A DNA stretch of 64,000 bases from Gymnogyps californianus (Eukaryota > Chordata > Aves > Accipitriformes > Cathartidae), in the NCBI RefSeq assembly GCF_018139145.2, contig NC_059471.1, positions 68,520,020 through 68,584,019 on the forward strand, read 5' to 3'. This document shows positions 10,051 to 23,300 of this stretch, in pieces. How positions within the stretch are numbered: the first letter of the stretch is position 1; each line of letters opens with the position of its first letter. Below the pieces are notes generated by a model. The model saw only the letters and a program-made list of their open reading frames with translations, was not told the origin of the DNA and did no database searches. Both the position numbers and the translations under genes were made by a program.

Positions 10051-13000
10051 AGACTATTCAAATCAAACAGAATTGCTCTGTTGTTTCCAGTGATGCATCT
10101 CTACCATGTTCAGTTTCAGCTGTAGCTGAGGAGTGTTCCACTCTTCTCCCTGCCAAGGGACAGCACTTATTTTTATAGCATGAGTAGCAAGCACTAAAAT
10201 TATCAGCATGCATAAAGTTCCTCAGTACAAAGTTTCCCATAGACATCTTGGACATGTAGGTGAAGAAAGAGGGAAGAGCATGGAAGAGAAGGAGGGTAAA
10301 GTTAGCTATCTTTAGTTTATCTATCTTTATAGAGATCATATAGGATATAGGATAAAGACTGTACTTCCGAACAGTCTGTATTTCCAAAGCAATCCTTCCT
10401 CCCTCCTTAACTCTATAATACTCACTTCTAGATAAATATCTTTAAAGGATGCCTATACTGGAATGCGGTACAGTACCATTTTGGATAGGAGAGACCACAG
10501 TAGCTCAGGAATGGGCAGTGATGAGCTGACTGGCGGGGTTTATTAGCCTGGGAACCATGGTCTCATGCAGCCACCTAGACCACTGTCAGAACCAAGCTAA
10601 TGTACGACAGTGTTTCTGCGTGCTGCACAGATCCAGCTGCTCTGATCTGTGATAGCTCTCAGCATGATAGTCCATTGCACAGGGCAGATATTCTCTTAAT
10701 GATCCTCAATCCACATTTCCAGTCACTTTCTTCATCTTCCCCCACTGTCCCATTTTATTCCATCCATGAAGAGATTTCACAATTACACGCCTCTTCCCCA
10801 GTTCGTGTTCCACATCCTACATTTTAGCACCCCTGCTAGCTCTGTTTTTAGGTTCTGACATTCGGTTGCCAACCAGATGAAGGCCGACTGCTTCTCAGTA
10901 TTAGTAATTCACTTTCTTTGGTCCAGCTGAGAGCTATAGAAAAGCTAATGCCTAACTGGGAGCTGGGTAGAGCAATAACCTGTTGATATTCTACATACGA
11001 CAGAAAGGGACCGAGTAATTCACATGCATGGAAACTTTATAAAAAAATGTAGAAATATTTCTAGTGTTATTAACTTTACAAACCAGGCTTTCAGCTGGGC
11101 TGAATTTGGGCCTTAAATCTATTTAGTTATTAAGGTTTTCTGGAGTGTGAGAGCAGCTTCTAGCCAGTGATAGAAGATTTCTACAGCTTCCCTTCTTGCT
11201 ACCTATGAAGAGCGCATATTTTTGGTAACTCTTGTTAATGATTGATGAGACCAATTTCCCAAACATAGCTCTTTTAATTATTTTTGCAATGGTTCAGTTT
11301 GCATGCCAATTACCAGACTCCGAAGTGAAGAAGGGCTTGTGTGCTTGAAAGCATCTCTGTTTTTTTTCCAATGATCTCACTGGTCCAGTAAAAGCTATTA
11401 CCTCTCTCTGTAAACTTAGCTTGGCTTATATGCTTAGACTGTCACTGTTGTAACAACATTATTACTGTATTTTATTTATGTCAGGCACTTACTTCAGTGT
11501 GAATCATTTTATTTTACCATAAATTTCTTCCCAAACTTCCATTTTCCTTTGTTTTAGTACACAAAGGGTGACTTTCTGTGTTTCTGAGATAAATCTGAAA
11601 TGGGTTCACCAGCGTTAGCCCTGCTATCTGATCACTACACCAGTGTAACTGAATTATCAGACTTTAAGGCCATCTGGCAAAACCTCTTATTGCTGGTACA
11701 CTTTGCTCCTTGACTGTCTGTAGGTCTCAAAGCATGTAACAGAGGAAGTTATAGGCAAGAGGATGATGAGATGATTCACCTGGATACTGAGAGCTGGGAA
11801 CAGATGTCCAACCTTGTGCCCGTCACAGGAGTGTGAGGACTCACACCACCTCAGCATGCCTCCTCACACCATAGCCAGTGCAGCACGGGACTCGATCTCC
11901 ATTTTAATTACACAATCATTTATCAGTACTTGCCCATAACGAGCAGATAAAGTCCTTCATCTCTGTTTAGCAGTGGATAATTCACTCATGTCTGCTAGAA
12001 GTAATACTGTCTTTTCCAGAGGACAAACCTCAAGGTCTTTACTCAAGTTCCCACTTAGTTCCCACATCATTGACAAATTCCATGTGAAAACAAAGAAGGA
12101 AAGGAGTGAGTTTAAGGTAATTAGGGGCTGCTAGCATTGTCCCATCACCATTAAAGAAATACTTATTCCTGCTCAGGTATTTTCTTTTTTGTCTTTGTTT
12201 TAACATCTGGTTTAAAGGCTGTGGTCTTCAGCTCTTACACTCTTCAAGGCCACCATTTAGTCAGCTTATTATTTTTAAGGCACGTTATCTGGGCTGGTAT
12301 TTTCCAGATGTACTTTTTTATGCAGTTCTGGTTTTGCCAGATCACTGTACTGACTTCCGCCAACAGGGCTGAAACGTCCAAATGTCATTGCATTCACATA
12401 ACATTGAATTAATCCCACTTGTTTCATCTCTTAATCTAGGACATATCAACACTATCATTTGAGGACTCCTGGTATCATTTTCAGATGTATCTGAGCTAGC
12501 TTTAATATGATTAGCTAGCACATCACTATATACTTATATTTCAATATCACTAACAGCACAGCCCAGGCAGTTTTCCACGGAGGCTATGCACAGTCTCTCA
12601 GGACTGCATAGAGACACAGGCAGTAATGTGTATGTTTTACAATTTCTTATGCTTGAAAAATCGCACTGGGTTGGTCATGTCCACTTGTTTGTGATGAGTT
12701 TTATTGCTTAACTCCTCCTTTTTGAAGTTCTCTCTTATTTTCAGCTGTCCTAAAAATGCTGACTATTTCATAAAGATAATTTTCCATTTCTTGTTTCTGG
12801 TTACCTTGTACTTTTCTTTTGTTTAGAAAAAAAGCAAACCATCTTAGATTTAAGAGTGGTTTTTTGGTCAAAAATTGACAACAAATTCCCTGTCTCAAGT
12901 GCTAGAGGGAAAAAAATTAACTGGAGGACTGCAAAACCAGCTGTGTTGTCATCTTAACTTTCCTTGGATCACTGTAGTAAGAAGAACATTTAAAGCTCTA

Positions 13001-16000
13001 ATCTTCTTAAGAGAGAAGAGATCTTCCTATATTATTCTAAAACAATCTTATGAAAATTGCAAGATGACAAATATTTAACTTAGTATTATCATTTTAAATT
13101 ACATTATTGCTATGTTATTTGACTGTGATTTATAAAGTCCTCCCAATTAATTTTCTTAAGCTATTACTAAACAGCACAGTGCATTTGATGGTACTGAGAA
13201 CTGAAAGAAATCTTCCTTCTTTTTTTTCCACAATCTGTTTAAAGTCTGAAAGGTATTAAGGCATAATGGAAGTTATACAGATGGATTTTCAAAGACTTCA
13301 ACAAAAAAGGACTAAGTCATCCATGATTGATCAAAGGGATAAGTGGATTTTCCCCATTAAATCTTGAAAGACAAGAGCCTGATATCCAGTGTCTTACTGA
13401 AGCATCGACTCTAAAGGAATAATTTTCCTACTGTTACACTGATGAAATACTATTAAACTCTAAATCAATATGAGTCTACTATTTTTTATATTTGGCATTA
13501 GTCTTCCCATAATATGTAGCTACTATCAGAGTGAAATAAAGGCAACGTCTTCTTATTAAATGGATACACTTTTCAGCTTATCCCAAGATTTCTTATTTAT
13601 CACCTGCTGTTATGCAACCTTCATGGGTCATCATCATTGGGTAGGGAAGTACGTATTTAGGTATTTTAAGATCTTTTGCTGTGTAAGAATTCCTCTAATT
13701 TTGGATAATTTGCCTCTGCTCTTTAAAAAAAGTTATTCCTACTATGACAATCTGTCTAGTAATGATGTTCTCAGAACTGCACAAGATACTGCACTAATAC
13801 ATCCAGAAGATAAAAAACTTGCCTTTGTTCTATAAGGTAAAACTTCTGAGTTGAGCCTCAGATCATATTCAGTTTTTTGTTACTGTGCCATATTGCAAGA
13901 ACAGCTAATCTGCTGTATGCTTTCTCTTCTACCTGGAGTACACAGTTGTTTTGCTAATTCTAAAAAATTGTGGCTAGTTGCCACAAATTTTGTCAGCTAA
14001 GGCAGAGCCTCTAATCTTGTTGTTGGGGAAGGTTTTGTTTAGTGGAGCAGTCAATCAATTTGCCATTTGATTTAATATGAGTATCTATTTTGTAGAAAAT
14101 TTTGGTGATGATCATGGGAGAGAGAGAGAAATTTCTTTTTTTTTTTTTTTTTTTTTTTTAGCTTGAAGAGGCTGAAGGAATAAGCAGCTCATCCTATCTC
14201 AGCCAAATTAAGGGCAGGACTGACTCCACTAGAGAGCTTTAAAAAAAAATGCATGCAGAGTAATCTGTCAGCAGGGCAGCAACCATCAGTTAGCTTATCA
14301 GTTAGGAGAGTGACATTAGAGAAGTGGGATTTGTTTCTTTCTTATATTAGGAAATGTTAAGGTAGATGGAGGGCAGCTACAGCACCAGCAAGGGAAATAT
14401 CAAATATGGCACAGGCCATGGAGGTGGCTGAATGTTGGAGTTGTGAGATTAGCATCATTTTAGAGCTGGTTCCTCATACTAGACATTTCCTGACAGAGCT
14501 GCTGGAGGAGAAGTTGCAGTGTGTAAATGAAGTGTAAATGAAGACAACAATAGACCTCAGACAGAGTTTTAATGATGTGATAGGAAGCTGAGATGATTTG
14601 CAGATACCTGGCATACAAGAAGACCCAAAAAGGAAAATTTGTATAGAAGGGAACCACTGGCATTATGTGACTATGAGGAAAATGCCTGGCTATGTGCAAG
14701 AGAACCCAAGCGCTGGCGTAGGCTCACTCTGTTAAGGAAAAAAGCCAGCAGCGTTATATAATGGGATAGCAAGAAAGAAGAAAAGAACTAGTCTGAAGTG
14801 AACAGACAACGAGACAATAGAAGCCTTGGGAGACAGTGTCCAGGAGAGATAGAAGAATGCTCCAGAGACGTTCAAAGGCAGGATGAAGTACAGAAAGACT
14901 TATGAGCAGAAGAAAGAATACCAAAGAGAAATAGATGTGTCTCTTGTTAGTGCCAGCGCGTCACTGGAGCCCCATTACTGAGAGGAATAAGTAGGCATGT
15001 TATGAAAGAGAATCAAAAAGGTGCTGTCTCCTGGGGAGCAAGGGCATATTAGGTAGACTCAGGACTGAAGAGGAAGCTGACATAAAGGGGAAAAAGGCCA
15101 CTGGTTGCTCTTCATATCAGAGCAGGCAGCCAGGTCCTTGCCATAGACAACGAACTGTTTAATCTGCTGGGGAAACATAGTCCAAGAATGGAAGGCTCGA
15201 GGATCATTCCTGTCCAGAAAGACGGACAAAAAGGATTCAAGAGTTTGAAGAGCAATAAGTGATTTCTTGGTGATCATAGTATATTCAAACATTCACGGGT
15301 ACACTACCTTTTCTTAAAGGAGATTGAGCTTGACATTACTTTTCCAAGAGGGTATAACCTCTACTTCCTGTACAAATACCATGAGCAGTTGAAACAATCT
15401 ATATGCTGTGATCATACAACTTTATATCAAAGATTCAGCTGCGAGTAAAGGAACACACAGGAACGCACATGTTCTAGCTGGGAGCTCAGGTCTGGGTTGG
15501 TGGAAACCACTGAAAGGTTTGTTTTATGCTTGCAAAGAGACTGAGATTCTTGGAAAGGTTGTGAAACCAGACATTGCAGGAGAAGTGAGAAAATGGAGGA
15601 AAGGTAGGGCTAGCTGGAATGAAAGCATTCATACGTTCAGAAAAGAGAAAGGAGGTAGGTGGTTGTGCTGGGTATTTGTTAAGTAGCTGATGGAATGAAT
15701 TGCACTGTGGCAGCAAGGATAAAATGAAACCTTTTCTGATAAAGATTACCTCTAAGAAGGGTGCTAAAAAGAGTATTACAGACTTTTCAGAGCTCGATGT
15801 GGATCTAGCTAATAATGAGAGAAATACACACAAAGAAACTGTATCATTAGAGGAAATTTCAACTTCTCAAACACATGCTGGGGAAAAAAACCCACCAAAA
15901 AACCCAAACCACACAAAGCACCAAACATGATAAGGCCCAGACATCTAGGATATTATATTTAGCAAACTTTTTGACAAATAGTCAGTGAAACAGTAATGCT

Positions 16001-16494
16001 ATTTTAGATTTGGATTTCATGAGCAGCAAAAAACTCATAGAATAAATGCTTATAGAAAATAATCCTGGATTGAGTAAATGTGACAGATTTTGATTTTTGA
16101 ACTGAAAGATAGAAAAATTAGGACAAAATAGTGTGTGACTTTCTAAGGGTAAATGTAAAGAAACAGAGGAAGTTAGTTTGTAAGGCTGATGGGAATTAAG
16201 CTCAAGGGTTTCATTGGGAAGGGGGTAGAATTGCTTTAGGTCTGCAGTGCAATACTTTGAGTTTTTACTAAGTAAGAGGGAAAAAATAGCAAAGAAGAAA
16301 TACAATTCCCCTGGAAAAATATAGAAAAGGAATGGATTAGCAAGAAAATGATATTTTTATAATTAAAATGTATGGAAAAGGACAATGTAAAAGAAACTGA
16401 GGTGGGACTTGAAAGGAAAATTAAAATAAATTGCTACAAGTAGGGGAATATGGAATAAACTTCAGGCAGTTTTGCATTAAATATCTTCTGTACA
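10051..16494. other. Unique AT-rich non-coding DNA
   Basis: No gene, RNA or named transposon seen in about 6.4 kb. The longest frames are 15486-15833 (minus, 115 codons) and 10058-10387 (minus, 109 codons, overlapping the left boundary). Both lack recognisable domains and overlap competing frames. CpGs are sparse, especially from 12.6 to 14.7 kb. The only simple-sequence feature of note is the GA/T tract at 14117-14159. Confidence 0.5.
14117..14159. repeat. GA run followed by T24
   Basis: A short GAGAGAGAGAGA run is followed, after AAATTTC, by 24 consecutive T residues (14136-14159). It is a simple repeat prone to length change. I see no retroposed gene copy attached. Confidence 0.9.
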
Positions 16495-16585
16495 GCAATT
16501 TTGGAGGCCAAGACTCTGAGCCAGATGGTCCCTTCAAACTCTTCCTCTCCTTTCCACTCAATTTCTACACTTTCTGTTTGGCAAC
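16495..16585 (+). mobile_element. Possible ancient CR1/L3 3' tail
   Basis: The segment resembles the CR1/L3 3' UTR pattern GGACTAGATGRYC...GGTCCCTTCCAACTCT...ATTTCTA: here GAGCCAGATGGTCCCTTC, AAACTCT and AATTTCTAC appear in the right order. Divergence is large and the match is short, so this is tentative. Confidence 0.3.
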
Positions 16586-18212
16586 ATGAGGAGGAAAATA
16601 GTGGAAAATTAATTCTAACATTAGCTAGCTTTTGTCTCTGTGTCTGGCCCCATTAAGTCAGCCTGCAGACGTGAATGTACCAACAACTTAGAATAATGTT
16701 GCTAGCAGCATTGCCAGGAAATACTCTCCTATTTAGGGACAAAAGGTTCATTCTGATGCTAATGAATCCACTAAGTATTCAGCAGAGTTGTCTGCCTGGT
16801 ACCAGTGGCTGAGGTATACAGCACAGCAGCTGCATGAAATCGTCACCATACCTTTGTTTCAGACAGATCCAAAAGGCCCATCCATGATGGTCAAAAGGCA
16901 CATTTTGAGGTGCTTCTGTATGCACAGAAGTTTCACGAAGCTGAGTCCTATGTCTTTTCTTCTTCAGTATGTACAGTAGCCCCGTGATGAAATGGACATT
17001 GCATGCTCAAATGTCCACCAAGTAGCATCCATCCTTGTATCATCGGTGGAATAAGGGTCTTGCCTACCTGCTGCAACTCTAAAAAGGGATCATTTCTTAC
17101 CAACAGTAAGTTCAACCCAGTATTATCACATAAAGCTTGTCTTCGTAACAATTAACGGGGAGACTTTTAAAAGTTAGCAGTTTTGATCACTCCCACAGAA
17201 TATTGAAACCGAACATAATTCTACTTGATTTGTGATTCAGATTAGCAAGTGGCCAGAAACAGCCTGATTTCACTTTTGATTGACAAGAGGACTGTGCATC
17301 TTCCCCTTACTGAAATAAGCACATTATATCTGTTACTCATCAACTGGGAAACTGCTACCTCCAGCTACTGTAAATTTATGCATGTATATATATTTTTTCC
17401 TTACAGTTACAGTGATCAGGAGCATCAATGTAAGATGGGTACATTGCAGAGAGTTTAGAGTGAAATTAGTTCTAGCTGAGATAGGATTTTATGAGTGGAC
17501 ACAGGCCTGATGATAGAGCCCCAAAACACAGTAGGAAAAACTTTATGAAAAATATAGGTGGTTATTAAGTAAATGTCTCATTCTGCTTTGGAGAGTTAAG
17601 GAAAGACACTCTCTAATTAATGAACCCCCCCCACTTTCTAGTTTTGTAGACTCAGCAGTACCGACTGTACCAGCGAATCCATGACTTTAACTATTATGCC
17701 TGTTAAAACAAAGGCTGGATAAAGACCTCTTTCAAAACTATAGTTCAAAATGACAGCTGCTGTTTTGTTGTGTGATTTATCCCCAACACAAACTCTAAAA
17801 CTGAAACTACATTTTGAGCTGTAATGTAACCAGACAGCTCAGATAATAAAAGATCATCTTCATTAGTGGCTGTATCCTTAATTAGTCTCTTCAGTGAAAG
17901 AAAAGGTTATGACTGACATTTACAAGTGAATAAAGGCATTAGCTAGATAACAGAACAAATAAAAATAAAGACATTCTTCTGTCCTTGTGCCTAAACAGGC
18001 AACAAATAAATTTGAGATAAAAAGTCACTAACATTTAAAAAATTGATTGATTTCCTTTAGGGAATAGATGCAGTGGTAATCACTCCTGAGAAAGAATATC
18101 ACCTCAGCTGGAATCTACCACCTCTATTCATATTTGATAAGCAGTGAGAATATATATGGCAGAAAATACTCTCAGTAAGTGGAATTGTTTCAACTGCCCC
18201 TTGACCTTTATA
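16586..18212. other. Unique non-coding DNA
   Basis: No gene supported and frames are under 70 codons. A 23-bp segment (17407-17429) lies between a strong-looking acceptor (TTTTTTCCTTACAG) and a GTAAGA donor, but nothing else argues for an exon. Confidence 0.5.
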
Positions 18213-18257
18213 TTTACCATGGTTACCATGGTACCAGTGGTACCATTACCATTACCA
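18213..18257. promoter_or_regulatory. Palindromic ACCATGGT/GGTACC cluster (X-box-like)
   Basis: ACCATGGT occurs twice (18216-18223 and 18225-18232). It is followed by a perfect inverted repeat ATGGTACC-AGT-GGTACCAT (18228-18246) and two ATTACC units. GTTACCATGGTACC (18223-18236) resembles the RFX X-box (GTTRCCATGGYAAC), with one half-site imperfect. No promoter or transcript is visible nearby, so a role as an RFX site is inference. Confidence 0.35.
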
Positions 18258-21200
18258 AATTGAGCTGAACAACTTTAAGAGAGTGCATTTGCTGCAAAAT
18301 ATTTACCACTGTTTTATATAGCTTTGTCAGTTTATTTTAATGCATTATCATTGTTATAACTTTCGCTTCTGGACTGTCTCAGAGGCACTGAATAATGATG
18401 TACTACAATGCCAAAAGTCATGTCTTAATGTTGACAGCTGATGTTTCCAATATCTTGCTTCCCAGAATACTTACACAGTTATTCAAATCTCCTGGGTCAA
18501 AGTTTACTCTGTTAGTATATGTGGCTCACTCCATTTCAGAAAGTTCTCCACATAGAAATTGAATTTTATTAATAATATTTTTACAGGACTTCTGTGAGCT
18601 TCCATTTTCATTCATGGCTGAAAACACTTAAAGTAGAAATGTTGAAAAAAACTAAAAATACCCGTGATAATTCTCCTCCATCTTTTGTCAACAGTTGAAT
18701 GCAACTGAGATTTTTCCATGTTTGTAAATTTTGGATGGCCTATTTTTAATTCTAGTAATATTCTCTGTTGTAGTACTACAGCAATTCTTCTAGTTTTCAT
18801 TCTTTACATGATATGAAGGAAAGCCTTCAGGAGAAAAATTTAGCATATTTCATATGTGCACCTACTTGTACACATTTCATAACCTCAGGAAGAAAATGCA
18901 TCTGCTTCTCTCTACTAGTGAGCAGTGGGAGGTTCTGAATTTTTTTCTCCTACCATTGAATAGTGCTTGTTGAAACCAAAAAGTAGCATAGAATTTTAAA
19001 TGTAAGAATTCTGCACATGTTAATTGTTTGCCATCAAATCCAGGCTTGCTGACATAGGTTAGGTATTATTCAAGTCCAGGATTCTGCATTGGAATAGCTA
19101 TTTCATATTAAAGGTAAATTTCTGTGTGGGTCTTTCCCTGCAAACCTCTTGCTGCTATATTGCTAATGCTCACTAGAAGCCAGCTGAATTAATCTCCAGC
19201 ACAGCAGAACCTTCTGTAATGCTGTATGAAGAATTTGTCACAGTGACATTCTTGATTCTTTCCGACAGTTGAATGACACACAGCATTGCTAATTCACAAA
19301 GTAATGCTGGGCACTTTTATGCAATGTGACTTTTCATCTTCTCTACAATTGCTCGCTCACATATTTTGTTCCATATTAAATTACTCATATGCATAACTGA
19401 TATAATCTCCTTTCTGCATTCACATGTGTCTACAAGATTTAGTTATTATCCTGTCTGGAATGAAGTCTGGACTCCTCTCTTACAATTAAACAATTATTCT
19501 GGCATTTTATATCTCCCTACATTAGGTGCAAGGAACACATTATAAAAATTGTTCTAACCTATATTAAGGGAGCTTTCCTAATTTCCATTCCATTACCCTT
19601 ATATTCTGGATGAAAGCTAGATGTCTTGGGCTACATCCAAGTAAAACAGAGGTGGTGATTACTGGCAGGTGCATATATATGACAGAATCAATATACTTTA
19701 TTAATGTCTTCCCTTAGCTTGATTTCCTGAAGGTAAAGTTTTGGCCATTTTTAGCACATGATGCAAGATCCATTTTTGTCTTCTTTACTAAACACAGTGT
19801 CTGGGACCTCCCTGGTGACTAATCTCTAAATCTTCACTCATAGCCCTTGTGGTGCGGCTTATTTGATAGCAGAGCAGGCGCATGATCTGTGTGATACTCT
19901 GGAGAATGTTGAACCTTGGAGAGCACGTTTGCAGCCACATCTGAGGGGAAACTTGAGACACACTTCCCGTGAAGATTTGCTTAGCTTTCAAGGCATGTCC
20001 ACTTCCATTATTTTTGCAGGCTGTGCTTGTATGTCTCTCAGATATTCCAGTGATTTAAATTAATGACAGGAGCGAGCCCAGAACCACCACGTTCTAAGCA
20101 AGCATTGCAGCCTAATAAAGAAAAAGGGGCTTTGTATTAATAAGGTCTGGCGCAGGCAATGAGCTTTGAAGAGCCCTGCTTGATCAATCAAGGGCCAGAA
20201 AACATCAAGCCGTGGGTAGACACCTATATATGAAATAAAAATGGGTTGTACTTAGAATATTCACTATGAACTACTCATAAATCAGCCACAGACACAGAGC
20301 TCTCACTCGGATTGCTTAGCTGGTTTTGAATGACAGCATACTGAGCAAAACCACAGCATGTGCTTTCAGCAGCCTCCAGCCTGCAGAGAAAGTATCTGCT
20401 ACGTACCTTCACAGCAGCAATTTGTGACAAATGACATGTCCGTTACAAATTCCTTGCTCTCCAGGAAGAGCAAGGGAGAGTCAGGCACGTGGGAAATCAT
20501 GGTCTCCCCAGTCTCAGTGTAGTGGGCTTGGTGCTGAGTGAGAGAGTCTTGTGTATAGACTGGAGGGTCTCTGCAGCAGTGGAACATAGGCTTGACTCTA
20601 GATACCAATACACTCTGGGACCAAGGAGCGTTTTCCAGCTTTCAGGTCTGCAATGAATAATGAGTCCTGGTGGCATGTTAGGACAAACTCCTCATGTGTG
20701 CTATTCCTCTTTCTCCATCCTTCCTCCCCACGTCTACCCTCCCTTTGGAAGGGAATATTATAATAGGGACATTCCAGTCAGTCCCCCGGTCGGCTCCTGC
20801 CCCACAGTGAGTGAGAAAACACGTAAGTTTTGTTTAACCAGGGTTTAAATTGAGGTTTTACAATGTACACAAGTGCAATCTCTCTCTCTCTCTCACATTC
20901 ACATTTATGGTTTCTTTTAGTTAATCATCCTAATCCATCCACCTCTTTGGAGGAAAAAGGCCAACAGGATCTAAATCAATCCCTAAAACGTCTGGTCATG
21001 GTGGGGAAGAAAGGGACCCTGATAACACCTGATAACATCTCACATGTCTGGGCATTAGGAGTCTCAGCAGAGCATATTCCAGCTGCACCACGTTACCCCA
21101 CGATGCAAATCCCGAAGTTGCTGCCTTGTCTCTGTGTTGGCTGCCTTAGCATTTGTACTTGACAGAGATTTCTGACTCTGACTAAAAATCAGCTATTGCA

Positions 21201-23089
21201 AAACACATGGCTCCCACAGATGGTCTAGTAAAGCCAAAGTATTTTCTTTCTCCTAGAGTTTCTGCCAATCCCACCAAGGCTGTGTGTGACAGATGCAGTT
21301 ACAGTTGAGATACTTTTTAATGGTTACTGTATTTTCACTGTCGGCACCAGTCCCTACTGTGCCACCACATGTAACTTTTCAGTGGCTCGCTTTGTACAGT
21401 GTAGAGTTCATCAAAGGCAAAGTCATGTTGTCATGAATGAATAATGTCCTCATGGCACATGGTACTCTGCATTTTATTTTGGTTCTCAATGAGTAACTCC
21501 TGTAAAGGGATTTTTCTAATGTACTGTATTTGTATAATAAGCTTCTCATGGCAGTTTTGAACACATGTAGTCAATTTAATTGATTATGCTCCTATTAAAA
21601 ACAGTCATACACCAGTGACAGTCTTGACAGCCCATCTGTAAACAACAGAAGCTATTTAAACCCAGCACTATAATGCTAATTGGTAAAACACTACTTGTGG
21701 CTGCATATGAATCTCTTGAGTGAAATCCTCACACGTTCACCCTACAGGATGTATTAAGGGAACGGACATGAAATTCTCCTCTAGAAATCCTCCAGGCATG
21801 AGGAGCACCTTTGCAAGGCAGGAGCCTGTGATAAAAAGAGATGCTTTGGCTTTACTTTGCTGGCTGGTAGCCTTACGCTTACAGAAGCACAGGCTGGTGA
21901 TTGCTGCAGCATATGCCTGGTACAAGCATTGCCCTTTCCCTTTGGCCATTTCCCACCCCACATGCCAGCAGTGAGCAGAAGGGCAGGAATACAGGCACTT
22001 CCAGCTCTTTTGAACTGCCACAATTTCCCCTTACATTATGGTGATCTTTCTGGGCCAAATAAACAGACTTTATATGGGAAATTTGACTGGGATGTATCAC
22101 AAAGTAGGTACATTATAACGGTGAAACCCAAGCATCACCCCTGAAGCTCTCTCAGGTACAGTATCATTCTTTTAAGGGAGAAAAGATGACACAAAAAGAA
22201 AGGGCCGGACTCTGAACAGCTTTAATTTGACAGCTCCCTTGTCACCACTGAAACGATAATGATTTACCCTGGCTGAGGGTGTAGGACACTGAATTCTTCC
22301 TCGCATAACTAACAAAAAATTTTCCTCTTAATCTAATTCCTTCTTCCCTCTTAACTCTCCCTTTGCTCTAGAGCTTCTGCTTTGAGAGAGTTTTAAGACT
22401 CATTGAAGATAAAATGCAAGTGCACAGACTTCATGTTAAAAAGAAAATTTGATGTAAAGTACAAAGCAAGCGCTCATGGAAAGCTACCTCTCTGATTCCT
22501 GAACATAAGCTAAGGGACCAGCCACACTTTTGGGCCCAAGCCTCACAGGTGCTAAGTATCTCTGAAACCCACTGAAACAGGGTGAGTCAACAGTAACTTC
22601 CTGGCTCTAGCCCTTATTTCCAAAATAGCTGTTTGAGGGAATGTCTTCATTTTTCTCCAAGACACTTTTCAATGTTGAAGAAAGCCATAGTTCAGTGACA
22701 TTCTCTAAATTTCCAGTTTTAAATTTAATTTTGGTACCTTGATAATGTATTTGACAAAACTCCTGTGCATGATTTATCTGAACTAAAGAACAGGAAACGT
22801 ACCTCATATTTAAAGGAAATCCTTCAACCCCTGTTGGGAGGTACTGACTGCTATTGTAGTATGGATCAGTACTTCTATTACCAGTACAGTATGAAGTGAT
22901 AAGCCATTTTTTTACATTTTGCTTCTTTTTTAATACTATGGAGCTGTCACATTACTTGTAGAGTCACCATTTACAATATATATTTGAATAGATCCATTTT
23001 TGTTTTTCTTTGCTCACACACACAAGCCAGGATAAACCAGGCAAGCTTTTCATTTTTTTTAGAAATTGGAGCACATATTTATTTCTTTT
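18258..23089. other. Unique non-coding DNA
   Basis: No gene supported. The longest open frames are 20863-21162 (plus, 99 codons) and a group of overlapping frames at 21737-22144 on both strands, none with a recognisable domain. It contains a (CT)8 run (20879-20894) and a 13-bp palindrome TGTCACAGTGACA (19236-19248). No interspersed repeat I can name. Confidence 0.5.
20879..20894. repeat. (CT)8 microsatellite
   Basis: Eight TC dinucleotides in a row, followed by ACATTCACATT. Confidence 0.9.
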
Positions 23090-23300
23090 GACTTATTAAT
23101 TTAAAAGCATCAGAGAATTCACCACAAATCACCGCTGTAACACGTCATTATGCTTAAATCCACTTTAGCCGTCGTAGGGACTTATTCATTCTTTAATGGC
23201 TGACTGCAATGCGTGTGCATCCGGCGCTTACAATTTCTGCTTGCTTCTCTCTTTCAGTAACGACTTCATTCTGAACCTTTTCACAGTGTAGCATTATTCA
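23090..23300. promoter_or_regulatory. CpG-retaining block, candidate conserved non-coding element
   Basis: About eight CpGs lie within roughly 170 bp (for example GCCGTCGTAGG and GTGCATCCGGCGC) in surroundings with almost none. No repeat or convincing coding frame covers it. Motifs seen include a CACGTC half-site and AAATCCACTTTAGC. CpG retention in AT-rich avian DNA can mean sequence constraint or low germline methylation. Enhancer function is inferred only. Confidence 0.3.

Noticed and set aside
17407..17429. 23-bp segment between a strong acceptor-like and a donor-like sequence (micro-exon candidate)
   Set aside because: Splice-like words arise often by chance in 64 kb; the length is not a multiple of three, and no neighbouring exon or recognisable coding sequence supports it.
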